Assembly: GCF_031755915.1 (NCBI RefSeq)
Contig: NC_083388.1
Location: 22,532,001-22,596,000, forward strand
Source: Ziziphus jujuba
Taxonomy: Eukaryota; Streptophyta; Magnoliopsida; Rosales; Rhamnaceae
Length of the DNA stretch: 64,000 nt
Direction of reading: 5' to 3'
Shown in pieces: positions 1 to 10,568 of this stretch. The number at the start of each line of letters is the position of its first letter. The stretch's first letter is position 1. Below the pieces are notes generated by a model. That model ran no database searches. It was given only the letters and a program-made list of their open reading frames with translations, and had not been told where the DNA came from. The position numbers and the translations under genes were made by a program.

Positions 1-109
1 TTCAGAAGTCGAAACTCTAATAACACTAACCCAAAACAATGTGCTAACAGATATTGAGAAAAGTCATATTATCTCAATTTAAAAAAGTGATAAGTACGGT
101 AAAACTATC

Positions 110-121
110 TAACCTAACCTA
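110..121. other. CCTAA-type telomere-like motif, one per monomer
   Basis: TAACCTAACCTA is 12 bp of perfect CCTAA register, the complement of TTAGG, which is the telomere repeat of many arthropods. It sits at the same place in nearly every monomer, just before CATGCA. Common variants break it (CTCACCTAACC in one L subtype, CTAACCTAGCC at 7191 and 13570). With only about 2.4 units it may be coincidental in an A/T-rich monomer. Confidence 0.5.
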
Positions 122-139
122 CATGCATACAGGCTCTGT

Positions 140-209
140 AAAAACACCTTTCTAACTAATCTTCAGAAGTCGAAACTCTAAGAACACACTAATCCAAAAC
201 AATGTGCTA
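140..209 (-). promoter_or_regulatory. Possible Pol III-like A box / B box / T-run arrangement on the minus strand
   Basis: Read on the minus strand, 209-199 is TAGCACATTGT, matching 7 of 9 fixed positions of the A-box consensus TRGCNNAGYGG. Then 176-166 is GTTTCGACTTC, matching 7 of 9 of the B-box consensus GGTTCGANNCC. A run of five T follows at 144-140. The order A box, B box, terminator is that of type 2 Pol III genes, and the A-to-B start spacing is 33 bp, shorter than in a standard tRNA. The same arrangement recurs at monomer junctions; after CTGCG tails the T-run is only four. This is a weak motif match and no tRNA fold was found. Confidence 0.2.
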
Positions 210-361
210 ACAGATATTGAGAAAAGCCGTATTTTCTCAATGATTAAATAAATATTTTCTCAATAATTAAACTGTAATTGAAGAAAGTGATAAGTACGGT
301 AAAACTATTTAACCTAACCTACATGCACACAGGCTCTGCGAAAACACTTTTCTAACTAATC

Positions 362-524
362 TTCAGAAGTCGAAACTCTAATAACACACTAATGCAAAAC
401 AATATGCTAACAGATATTGAGAAAAGTCATATTATCTCAATTTAAAAAAGTGATAAGTACGGTAAAACTATCTAACCTAACCTACATGCATACAGGCTCT
501 GTAAAAACACCTTTCTAACTAATC
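362..524 (+). repeat. Representative short (S) monomer, 163 bp
   Basis: This is a typical example of the 164 S monomers. It aligns to L throughout but has a single TCTCAAT segment (as TTATCTCAAT) and then joins directly to TTAAAAAAGTGATAAG or TTAAGAAAGTGATAAG. Relative to L it lacks the 23-bp internal duplication and a 14-bp segment equivalent to 628-641. Three main S kinds occur: 163 bp (start AATGCAAAACAATATG), 162 bp (one A fewer, CCAAACAATATG) and 161 bp (two bases fewer, AACACTAACCCAAAAC). A 160-bp chimera is annotated separately. Confidence 0.95.
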
Positions 525-578
525 TTCAGAAGTCGAAACTCTAAGAACACACTAATCCAAAACAATGTGCTAACAGAT

Positions 579-604
579 ATTGAGAAAAGCCATATTTTCT
601 CAAT
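579..604. other. Perfect dyad, 10-bp arms and 6-bp spacer, in L monomers
   Basis: ATTGAGAAAA (579-588), spacer GCCATA (589-594), TTTTCTCAAT (595-604) form a perfect inverted repeat that recurs in L monomers throughout the array. In S monomers the right side reads TTATCTCAAT, leaving 7-bp arms (ATTGAGA/TCTCAAT) around a 12-bp loop. The spacer varies (GCCATA, GCCGTA, GTCATA, GTAATA) while the arms mostly do not. It could be a protein-binding palindrome or a cruciform-forming element; the sequence alone does not decide. Confidence 0.85.
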
Positions 605-638
605 GATTAAATAAATATTTTCTCAATGATTAAACTGT
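593..638 (+). repeat. Internal 23-bp tandem duplication inside L monomers
   Basis: Shown in one monomer but present in every L monomer. The first unit is 593-615 and the second starts at 616. The first 19 bases (TATTTTCTCAATGATTAAA) are the same in both; the last four differ (TAAA versus CTGT). The duplication carries a second copy of TTTTCTCAAT, which is the right arm of the dyad at 579-604. In several subtypes the copies differ by point changes, such as AATAATTAAAC or AATTATTAAAC in the second copy or ATTTACTC at the junction. Confidence 0.93.
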
Positions 639-3600
639 AATTGAAGAAAGTGATAAGTACGGTAAAACTATTTAACCTAACCTACATGCACACAGGCTCT
701 GCGAAAACACTTTTCTAACTAATCTTCAGAAGTCCAAACTCTAATAACACACTAATGCAAAACAATATGCTAACAGATATTGAGAAAAGCCGTATTTTCT
801 CAATGATTAAATAAATATTTTCTCAATAATTAAACTGTAATTGAAGAAAGTGATAAGTACGGTAAAACTATTTAACCTAACCTACATGCACACAGGCTCT
901 GCGAAAACACTTTTCTAACTAATCTTCAGAAGTCGAAACTCTAATAACACACTAATGCAAAACAATATGCTAACAGATATTGAGAAAAGTCATATTATCT
1001 CAATTTAAAAAAGTGATAAGTACGGTAAAACTATCTAACCTAACCTACATGCATACAGGCTCTGTAAAAACACCTTTCTAACTAATCTTCAGAAGTCGAA
1101 ACTCTAATAACACACTAATCCAAAACAATGTGCTAACAGATATTGAGAAAAGCCATATTTTCTCAATGATTAAATAAATATTTTCTCAATGATTAAACTG
1201 TAATTGAAGAAAGTGATAAGTACGGTAAAACTATCTAACCTAACCTACATGCATACAGGCTCTGCAAAAACACTTTTCTAACTAACCTTCAGAAGTCGAA
1301 ACTCTAATAACACACTAATCCAAACAATATGCTAACAGATATTGAGAAAAGTCATATTATCTCAATTTAAGAAAGTGATAAGTACGGTAAAACTATCTAA
1401 CCTAACCTACATGCACACAAGCTCTAGAAAAATACTTTTCTAACTAATTTTCAGAAGTCGAAACTCTAATAACACTAACCCAAAACAATGTGCTAACAGA
1501 TATTGAGAAAAGTCATATTATCTCAATTTAAAAAAGTGATAAGTACGGTAAAACTATCTAACCTAACCTACATGCATACAGGCTCTGTAAAAACACCTTT
1601 CTAACTAATCTTCAGAAGTCGAAACTCTAAGAACACACTAATCCAAAACAATGTGCTAACAGATATTGAGAAAAGCCATATTTTCTCAATGATTAAATAA
1701 ATATTTTCTCAATGATTAAACTGTAATTGAAGAAAGTGATAAGTACGGTAAAACTATTTAACCTAACCTACATGCACACAGGCTCTGCGAAAACACTTTT
1801 CTAACTAATCTTCAGAAGTCGAAACTCTAATAACACACTAATGCAAAACAATATGCTAACAGATATTGAAAAAAGCCGTATTTTCTCAATGATTAAATAA
1901 ATATTTTCTCAATAATTAAACTGTAATTGAAGAAAGTGATAAGTACGGTAAAACTATTTAACCTAACCTACATGCACACAGGCTCTGCGAAAACACTTTT
2001 CTAACTAATCTTCAGAAGTCGAAACTCTAATAACACACTAATGCAAAACAATATGCTAACAGATATTGAGAAAAGTCATATTATCTCAATTTAAAAAAGT
2101 GATAAGTACGGTAAAACTATCTAACCTAACCTACATGCATACAGGCTCTGTAAAAACACCTTTCTAACTAATCTTCAGAAGTCGAAACTCTAAGAACACA
2201 CTAATCCAAAACAATGTGCTAACAGATATTGAGAAAAGCCGTATTTTCTCAATGATTAAATAAATATTTTCTCAATAATTAAACTGTAATTGAAGAAAGT
2301 GATAAGTACGGTAAAACTATTTAACCTAACCTACATGCACACAGGCTCTGCGAAAACACTTTTCTAACTAATCTTCAGAAGTCGAAACTCTAATAACACA
2401 CTAATGCAAAACAATATGCTAACAGATATTGAGAAAAGTCATATTATCTCAATTTAAAAAAGTGATAAGTACGGTAAAACTATCTAACCTAACCTACATG
2501 CATACAGGCTCTGTAAAAACACCTTTCTAACTAATCTTCAGAAGTCGAAACTCTAATAACACACTAATCCAAAACAATGTGCTAACAGATATTGAGAAAA
2601 GCCATATTTTCTCAATGATTAAATAAATATTTTCTCAATGATTAAACTGTAATTGAAGAAAGTGATAAGTACGGTAAAACTATTTAACCTAACCTACATG
2701 CACACAGGCTCTGCGAAAACACTTTTCTAACTAATCTTCAGAAGTCGAAACTCTAATAACACACTAATGCAAAACAATATGCTAACAGATATTGAGAAAA
2801 GTCATATTATCTCAATTTAAGAAAGTGATAAGTACGGTAAAACTATCTAACCTAACCTACATGCACACAAGCTCTAGAAAAATACTTTTCTAACTAATTT
2901 TCAGAAGTCGAAACTCTAATAACACTAACCCAAAACAATGTGCTAACAGATATTGAGAAAAGTCATATTATCTCAATTTAAAAAAGTGATAAGTACGGTA
3001 AAACTATCTAACCTAACCTACATGCATACAGGCTCTGTAAAAACACCTTTCTAACTAATCTTCAGAAGTCGAAACTCTAAGAACACACTAATCCAAAACA
3101 ATGTGCTAACAGATATTGAGAAAAGCCATATTTTCTCAATGATTAAATAAATATTTTCTCAATGATTAAACTGTAATTGAAGAAAGTGATAAGTACGGTA
3201 AAACTATTTAACCTAACCTACATGCACACAGGCTCTGCGAAAACACTTTTCTAACTAATCTTCAGAAGTCGAAACTCTAATAACACACTAATGCAAAACA
3301 ATATGCTAACAGATATTGAGAAAAGCCGTATTTTCTCAATGATTAAATAAATATTTTCTCAATAATTAAACTGTAATTGAAGAAAGTGATAAGTACGGTA
3401 AAACTATTTAACCTAACCTACATGCACACAGGCTCTGCGAAAACACTTTTCTAACTAATCTTCAGAAGTCGAAACTCTAATAACACACTAATGCAAAACA
3501 ATATGCTAACAGATATTGAGAAAAGTCATATTATCTCAATTTAAAAAAGTGATAAGTACGGTAAAACTATCTAACCTAACCTACATGCATACAGGCTCTG

Positions 3601-4345
3601 TAAAAACACCTTTCTAACTAATCTTCAGAAGTCGAAACTCTAATAACACACTAATCCAAAACAATGTGCTAACAGATATTGAGAAAAGCCATATTTTCTC
3701 AATGATTAAATAAATATTTACTCAATGATTAAACTGTAATTGAAGAAAGTGATAAGTACGGTAAAACTATCTAACCTAACCTACATGCACACAGGCTCTG
3801 CAAAAACACTTTTCTAACTAATCTTCAGAAGTCGAAACTCTAATAACACACTAATCCAAACAATATGCTAACAGATATTGAGAAAAGTCATATTATCTCA
3901 ATTTAAGAAAGTGATAAGTACGGTAAAACTATCTAACCTAACCTACATGCACACAGGCTCTAGAAAAATACTTTTCTAACTAATTTTCAGAAGTCGAAAC
4001 TCTAATAACACTAATCCAAAACAATGTGCTAACAGATATTGAGAAAAGCCATATTTTCTCAATGATTAAATAAATATTTTCTCAATGATTAAACTGTAAT
4101 TGAAGAAAGTGATAAGTACGGTAAAACTATCTAACCTAACCTACATGCATACAGGCTCTGCAAAAACACTTTTCTAACTAACCTTCAGAAGTCGAAACTC
4201 TAATAACACACTAATCCAAACAATATGCTAACAGATAATGAGAAAAGTCATATTATCTCAATTTAAGAAAGTGATAAGTACGGTAAAACTATCTAACCTA
4301 ACCTACATGCACACAAGCTCTAGAAAAATACTTTTCTAACTAATT

Positions 4346-5069
4346 TTCAGAAGTCGAAACTCTAATAACACTAACCCAAAACAATGTGCTAACAGATATT
4401 GAGAAAAGTCATATTATCTCAATTTAAAAAAGTGATAAGTACGGTAAAACTATCTAACCTAACCTACATGCATACAGGCTCTGTAAAAACACCTTTCTAA
4501 CTAATCTTCAGAAGTCGAAACTCTAAGAACACACTAATCCAAAACAATGTGCTAACAGATATTGAGAAAAGCCATATTTTCTCAATGATTAAATAAATAT
4601 TTTCTCAATGATTAAACTGTAATTGAAGAAAGTGATAAGTACGGTAAAACTATTTAACCTAACCTACATGCACACAGGCTCTGCGAAAACACTTTTCTAA
4701 CTAATCTTCAGAAGTCGAAACTCTAATAACACACTAATGCAAAACAATATGCTAACAGATATTGAAAAAAGCCGTATTTTCTCAATGATTCAATAAATAT
4801 TTTCTCAATAATTAAACTGTAATTGAAGAAAGTGATAAGTACGGTAAAACTATTTAACCTAACCTACATGCACACAGGCTCTGCGAAAACACTTTTCTAA
4901 CTAATCTTCAGAAGTCGAAACTCTAATAACACACTAATGCAAAACAATATGCTAACAGATATTGAGAAAAGTCATATTATCTCAATTTAAAAAAGTGATA
5001 AGTACGGTAAAACTATCTAACCTAACCTACATGCATACAGGCTCTGTAAAAACACCTTTCTAACTAATC
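4346..5069 (+). repeat. S L L S monomers leading into the dimer expansion
   Basis: The four monomers repeat the opening of the preceding HOR units: 161-bp S, L with CCAT, L with CCGT, and 163-bp S. The second L (4707-4906) carries the private change GATTCAATAAAT, not seen elsewhere in the window. The same opening recurs at 8720 and 11451. Confidence 0.85.
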
Positions 5070-6158
5070 TTCAGAAGTCGAAACTCTAAGAACACACTAA
5101 TCCAAAACAATGTGCTAACAGATATTGAGAAAAGCCGTATTTTCTCAATGATTAAATAAATATTTTCTCAATAATTAAACTGTAATTGAAGAAAGTGATA
5201 AGTACGGTAAAACTATTTAACCTAACCTACATGCACACAGGCTCTGCGAAAACACTTTTCTAACTAATCTTCAGAAGTCGAAACTCTAATAACACACTAA
5301 TGCAAAACAATATGCTAACAGATATTGAGAAAAGTCATATTATCTCAATTTAAAAAAGTGATAAGTACGGTAAAACTATCTAACCTAACCTACATGCATA
5401 CAGGCTCTGTAAAAACACCTTTCTAACTAATCTTCAGAAGTCGAAACTCTAAGAACACACTAATCCAAAACAATGTGCTAACAGATATTGAGAAAAGCCG
5501 TATTTTCTCAATGATTAAATAAATATTTTCTCAATAATTAAACTGTAATTGAAGAAAGTGATAAGTACGGTAAAACTATTTAACCTAACCTACATGCACA
5601 CAGGCTCTGCGAAAACACTTTTCTAACTAATCTTCAGAAGTCGAAACTCTAATAACACACTAATGCAAAACAATATGCTAACAGATATTGAGAAAAGTCA
5701 TATTATCTCAATTTAAAAAAGTGATAAGTACGGTAAAACTATCTAACCTAACCTACATGCATACAGGCTCTGTAAAAACACCTTTCTAACTAATCTTCAG
5801 AAGTCGAAACTCTAAGAACACACTAATCCAAAACAATGTGCTAACAGATATTGAGAAAAGCCGTATTTTCTCAATGATTAAATAAATATTTTCTCAATAA
5901 TTAAACTGTAATTGAAGAAAGTGATAAGTACGGTAAAACTATTTAACCTAACCTACATGCACACAGGCTCTGCGAAAACACTTTTCTAACTAATCTTCAG
6001 AAGTCGAAACTCTAATAACACACTAATGCAAAACAATATGCTAACAGATATTGAGAAAAGTCATATTATCTCAATTTAAAAAAGTGATAAGTACGGTAAA
6101 ACTATCTAACCTAACCTACATGCATACAGGCTCTGTAAAAACACCTTTCTAACTAATC
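5070..6158 (+). repeat. Three identical copies of a 363-bp L-S dimer
   Basis: The copies are 5070-5432, 5433-5795 and 5796-6158. Each is a 200-bp L (TAAGAACAC start, CCGT, AATAATTAAAC, ATTTAACC) followed by a 163-bp S (AATGCAAAACAATATG, CTGTAAAAACACC tail). By eye they are identical base for base, which points to very recent amplification or efficient homogenisation. The same dimer appears as 9444-9806 and 12175-12537. Confidence 0.88.
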
Positions 6159-7837
6159 TTCAGAAGTCGAAACTCTAATAACACACTAATCCAAAACAAT
6201 GTGCTAACAGATATTGAGAAAAGCCATATTTTCTCAATGATTAAATAAATATTTACTCAATGATTAAACTGTAATTGAAGAAAGTGATAAGTACGGTAAA
6301 ACTATTTAACCTAACCTACATGCACACAGGCTCTGCGAAAACACTTTTCTAACTAATCTTCAGAAGTCGAAACTCTAATAACACACTAATGCAAAACAAT
6401 ATGCTAACAGATATTGAGAAAAGTCATATTATCTCAATTTAAAAAAGTGATAAGTACGGTAAAACTATCTAACCTAACCTACATGCATACAGGCTCTGTA
6501 AAAACACCTTTCTAGCTAATCTTCAGAAGTCGAAACTCTAATAACACTAATCCAAAACAATGTGCTAACAGATATTGAGAAAAGCCATATTTTCTCAATG
6601 ATTAAATAAATATTTACTCAATGATTAAACTGTAATTGAAGAAAGTGATAAGTACGGTAAAACTATCTAACCTAACCTACATGCACACAGGCTCTGCAAA
6701 AACACTTTTCTAACTAATCTTCAGAAGTCGAAACTCTAATAACACACTAATCCAAACAATATGCTAACAGATATTGAGAAAAGTCATATTATCTCAATTT
6801 AAGAAAGTGATAAGTACGGTAAAACTATCTAACCTAACCTACATGCACACAGGCTCTAGAAAAATACTTTTCTAACTAATTTTCAGAAGTCGAAACTCTA
6901 ATAACACTAATCCAAAACAATGTGCTAACAGATATTGAGAAAAGCCGTATTTTCTCAATGATTAAATAAATATTTTCTCAATGATTAAACTGTAATTGAA
7001 GAAAGTGATAAGTACGGTAAAACTATCTAACCTAACCTACATGCACACAGGCTCTGCAAAAACACTTTTCTAACTAATCTTCAGAAGTCGAAACTCTAAT
7101 AACACACTAATCCAAACAATATGCTAACAGATATTGAGAAAAGTCATATTATCTCAATTTAAGAAAGTGATAAGTACGGTAAAACTATCTAACCTAGCCT
7201 ACATGCACACAGGCTCTAGAAAAATACTTTTCTAACTAATTTTCAGAAGTCGAAACTCTAATAACACTAATCCAAAACAATGTGCTAACAGATATTGAGA
7301 AAAGTCATATTTTCTCAATGATTAAATAAATATTTTCTCAATCATTAAACAGTAATTGAAGAAAGTGATAAGTACGGTAAAACTATCTAACCTAACCTAC
7401 ATTCACATAGGCTCTAGAAAAATACTTTTCTAACTAATTTTCAGAAGTCGAAACTCTAATAACACTAATCCAAAATAATGTGCTAACAGATATTGAGAAA
7501 AGTAATATTTTCTCAATGATTAAATAAATATTTTCTCAATGATTAAACTGTAATTGAAGAAAGTGATAAGTACGGTAAAACTATCTCACCTAACCTACAT
7601 GCACACAGGCTCTGCGAAAACACCTTTCTAACTAATCTTCAGAAGTCGAAACTCTAAGAACACACTAATCCAAAACAATGTGCTAACAGATATTGAGAAA
7701 AGCCATATTTTCTCAATGATTAAATAAATATTTTCTCAATGATTAAACTGTAATTGAAGAAAGTGATAAGTACGGTAAAACTATCTAACCTAACCTACAT
7801 GCACACAGGCTCTGCAAAAACACTTTTCTAACTAACC
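5796..7837 (+). repeat. Segment A, first copy (offset 6379 to 12175-14216)
   Basis: Rare variants are shared with the second copy at a constant offset of 6379: TCTAGCTAAT (6511/12890), AACCTAGCCT (7191/13570) and ATTCACATAGG (7401/13780). The tract includes a run of three L monomers (7242-7837). A related third version, carrying the AAACAGTAATTG variant, occurs around 20346-21463. Confidence 0.85.
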
Positions 7838-9806
7838 TTCAGAAGTCGAAACTCTAATAACACACTAATCCAAACAATATGCTAACAGATATTGAGAAAA
7901 GTCATATTATCTCAATTTAAGAAAGTGATAAGTACGGTAAAACTATCTAACCTAACCTACATGCACACAGGCTCTAGAAAAATACTTTTCTAACTAATTT
8001 TCAGAAGTCGAAACTTTAATAACACTAATCCAAAATAATGTGCTAACAGATATTGAGAAAAGTAATATTTTCTCAATGATTAAATAAATATTTTCTCAAA
8101 GATTAAACTGTAATTGAAGAAAGTAATAAGTACGGTAAAACTATCTCACCTAACCTACATGCACACAGGCTCTGCAAAAACACTTTTCTAACTAATCTTC
8201 AGAAGTCGAAACTCTAATAACACACTAATCCAAACAATATGCTAACAGATATTGAGAAAAGTCATATTATCTCAATTTAAGAAAGTGATAAGTACGGTAA
8301 AACTATCTAACCTAACCTACATGCACACAGGCTCTAGAAAAATACTTTTCTAACTAATTTTCAGAAGTCGAAACTCTAATAACACTAATCCAAAACAATG
8401 TGCTAACAGATATTGAGAAAAGCCATATTTTCTCAATGATTAAATAAATATTTTCTCAATGATTAAACTGTAATTGAAGAAAGTGATAAGTACGGTAAAA
8501 CTATCTAACCTAACCTACATGCATACAGGCTCTGCAAAAACACTTTTCTAACTAACCTTCAGAAGTCGAAACTCTAATAACACACTAATCCAAACAATAT
8601 GCTAACAGATAATGAGAAAAGTCATATTATCTCAATTTAAGAAAGTGATAAGTACGGTAAAACTATCTAACCTAACCTACATGCACACAAGCTCTAGAAA
8701 AATACTTTTCTAACTAATTTTCAGAAGTCGAAACTCTAATAACACTAACCCAAAACAATGTGCTAACAGATATTGAGAAAAGTCATATTATCTCAATTTA
8801 AAAAAGTGATAAGTACGGTAAAACTATCTAACCTAACCTACATGCATACAGGCTCTGTAAAAACACCTTTCTAACTAATCTTCAGAAGTCGAAACTCTAA
8901 GAACACACTAATCCAAAACAATGTGCTAACAGATATTGAGAAAAGCCATATTTTCTCAATGATTAAATAAATATTTTCTCAATGATTAAACTGTAATTGA
9001 AGAAAGTGATAAGTACGGTAAAACTATTTAACCTAACCTACATGCACACAGGCTCTGCGAAAACACTTTTCTAACTAATCTTCAGAAGTCGAAACTCTAA
9101 TAACACACTAATGCAAAAAAATATGCTAACAGATATTGAAAAAAGCCGTATTTTCTCAATGATTAAATAAATATTTTCTCAATAATTAAACTGTAATTGA
9201 AGAAAGTGATAAGTACGGTAAAACTATTTAACCTAACCTACATGCACACAGGCTCTGCGAAAACACTTTTCTAACTAATCTTCAGAAGTCGAAACTCTAA
9301 TAACACACTAATGCAAAACAATATGCTAACAGATATTGAGAAAAGTCATATTATCTCAATTTAAAAAAGTGATAAGTACGGTAAAACTATCTAACCTAAC
9401 CTACATGCATACAGGCTCTGTAAAAACACCTTTCTAACTAATCTTCAGAAGTCGAAACTCTAAGAACACACTAATCCAAAACAATGTGCTAACAGATATT
9501 GAGAAAAGCCGTATTTTCTCAATGATTAAATAAATATTTTCTCAATAATTAAACTGTAATTGAAGAAAGTGATAAGTACGGTAAAACTATTTAACCTAAC
9601 CTACATGCACACAGGCTCTGCGAAAACACTTTTCTAACTAATCTTCAGAAGTCGAAACTCTAATAACACACTAATGCAAAACAATATGCTAACAGATATT
9701 GAGAAAAGTCATATTATCTCAATTTAAAAAAGTGATAAGTACGGTAAAACTATCTAACCTAACCTACATGCATACAGGCTCTGTAAAAACACCTTTCTAA
9801 CTAATC
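7838..9806 (+). repeat. Segment B, first copy (offset 2731 to 10569-12537)
   Basis: Shared markers with 10569-12537 at offset 2731 are the L monomer at 8000 with AAACTTTAATAAC, CTCAAAGATT and AAGTAATAAG (second copy 10731), ACAGATAATGAG (8608/11339) and GCAAAAAAATATG (9113/11844). The order is S L S L S S L L S L S. Confidence 0.85.
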
Positions 9807-10568
9807 TTCAGAAGTCGAAACTCTAAGAACACACTAATCCAAAACAATGTGCTAACAGATATTGAGAAAAGCCGTATTTTCTCAATGATTAAATAAATAT
9901 TTTCTCAATAATTAAACTGTAATTGAAGAAAGTGATAAGTACGGTAAAACTATCTAACCTAACCTACATGCACACAGGCTCTGCAAAAACACTTTTCTAA
10001 CTAACCTTCAGAAGTCGAAACTCTAATAACACACTAATCCAAACAATATGCTAACAGATATTGAGAAAAGTCATATTATCTCAATTTAAGAAAGTGATAA
10101 GTACGGTAAAACTATCTAACCTAACCTACATGCATACAGGCTCTGTAAAAACACCTTTCTAACTAATCTTCAGAAGTCGAAACTCTAAGAACACACTAAT
10201 CCAAAACAATGTGCTAACAGATATTGAGAAAAGCCATATTTTCTCAATGATTAAATAAATATTTTCTCAATGATTAAACTGTAATTGAAGAAAGTGATAA
10301 GTACGGTAAAACTATCTAACCTAACCTACATGCATACAGGCTCTGTAAAAACACCTTTCTAACTAATCTTCAGAAGTCGAAACTCTAAGAACACACTAAT
10401 CCAAAACAATGTGCTAACAGATATTGAGAAAAGCCGTATTTTCTCAATGATTAAATAAATATTTTCTCAATAATTAAACTGTAATTGAAGAAAGTGATAA
10501 GTACGGTAAAACTATCTAACCTAACCTACATGCACACAGGCTCTGCAAAAACACTTTTCTAACTAACC
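9807..10568 (+). repeat. Linker between the two B segments: L S L L
   Basis: Four monomers (9807, 10007, 10169, 10369) separate B from B'. The S at 10007 is a mosaic: its start is the 162-bp type (CCAAACAATATG, TTAAGAAAGT) but its tail is CATACAGGCTCTGTAAAAAC, normally found with other S kinds. This suggests an exchange point near 10100. Confidence 0.7.

Larger units (their letters stand above)
525..724 (+). repeat. Representative long (L) monomer, 200 bp
   Basis: This is a typical example of the 180 L monomers. L is defined by two tandem copies of a TATTTTCTCAATGATTAAA segment (593-611 and 616-634) followed by CTGTAATTGAAG. L monomers are 200 bp when they start TAATAACACACTAAT or TAAGAACACACTAAT, and 198 bp when the start lacks one AC (TAATAACACTAAT). 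Recognisable subtypes differ after GAGAAAAG (CCAT, CCGT, TCAT or TAAT), in ATCTAACC/ATTTAACC/ATCTCACC, and in the tail (CTGCGAAAACAC, CTGCAAAAACAC, CTGTAAAAACAC or CTCTAGAAAAATAC). Confidence 0.95.
1..4345 (+). repeat. Three related 8-monomer higher-order repeats of about 1.45 kb
   Basis: The units are 1-1449 (S L S L L S L S), 1450-2899 (S L L S L S L S) and 2900-4345 (S L L S L S L S). Each starts with the 161-bp S kind carrying AACACTAACCC and ends with a short monomer whose tail is AAGCTCTAGAAAAATAC. The first differs from the other two in the order of monomers 3 to 5. The third ends with the ACAGATAATGAG variant (4234), which recurs at 8608 and 11339, always just before another AACACTAACCC monomer. 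So the same boundary has been copied several times. Confidence 0.85.

Noticed and set aside
1..209. CENP-B box in the GTTTCGACTTC segment
   Set aside because: The TTCG core is present on the minus strand, but the required A and the CGGG that should follow are absent, so it does not match the mammalian box.
140..209. tRNA gene
   Set aside because: Only weak A- and B-box similarity is seen; no acceptor stem, anticodon arm or CCA-side pairing could be found around it.
579..604. Rho-independent terminator
   Set aside because: The dyad arms are A/T-rich with no G+C-rich stem, the context is a eukaryotic-type satellite, and there are no genes to terminate.
593..638. Identification as a named satellite family (for example a 360-bp beetle satellite, or plant 178-bp centromere repeat)
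   Set aside because: Only the lengths are similar. I could not match the sequence to any family from memory, so no name is given; a database search would be needed.
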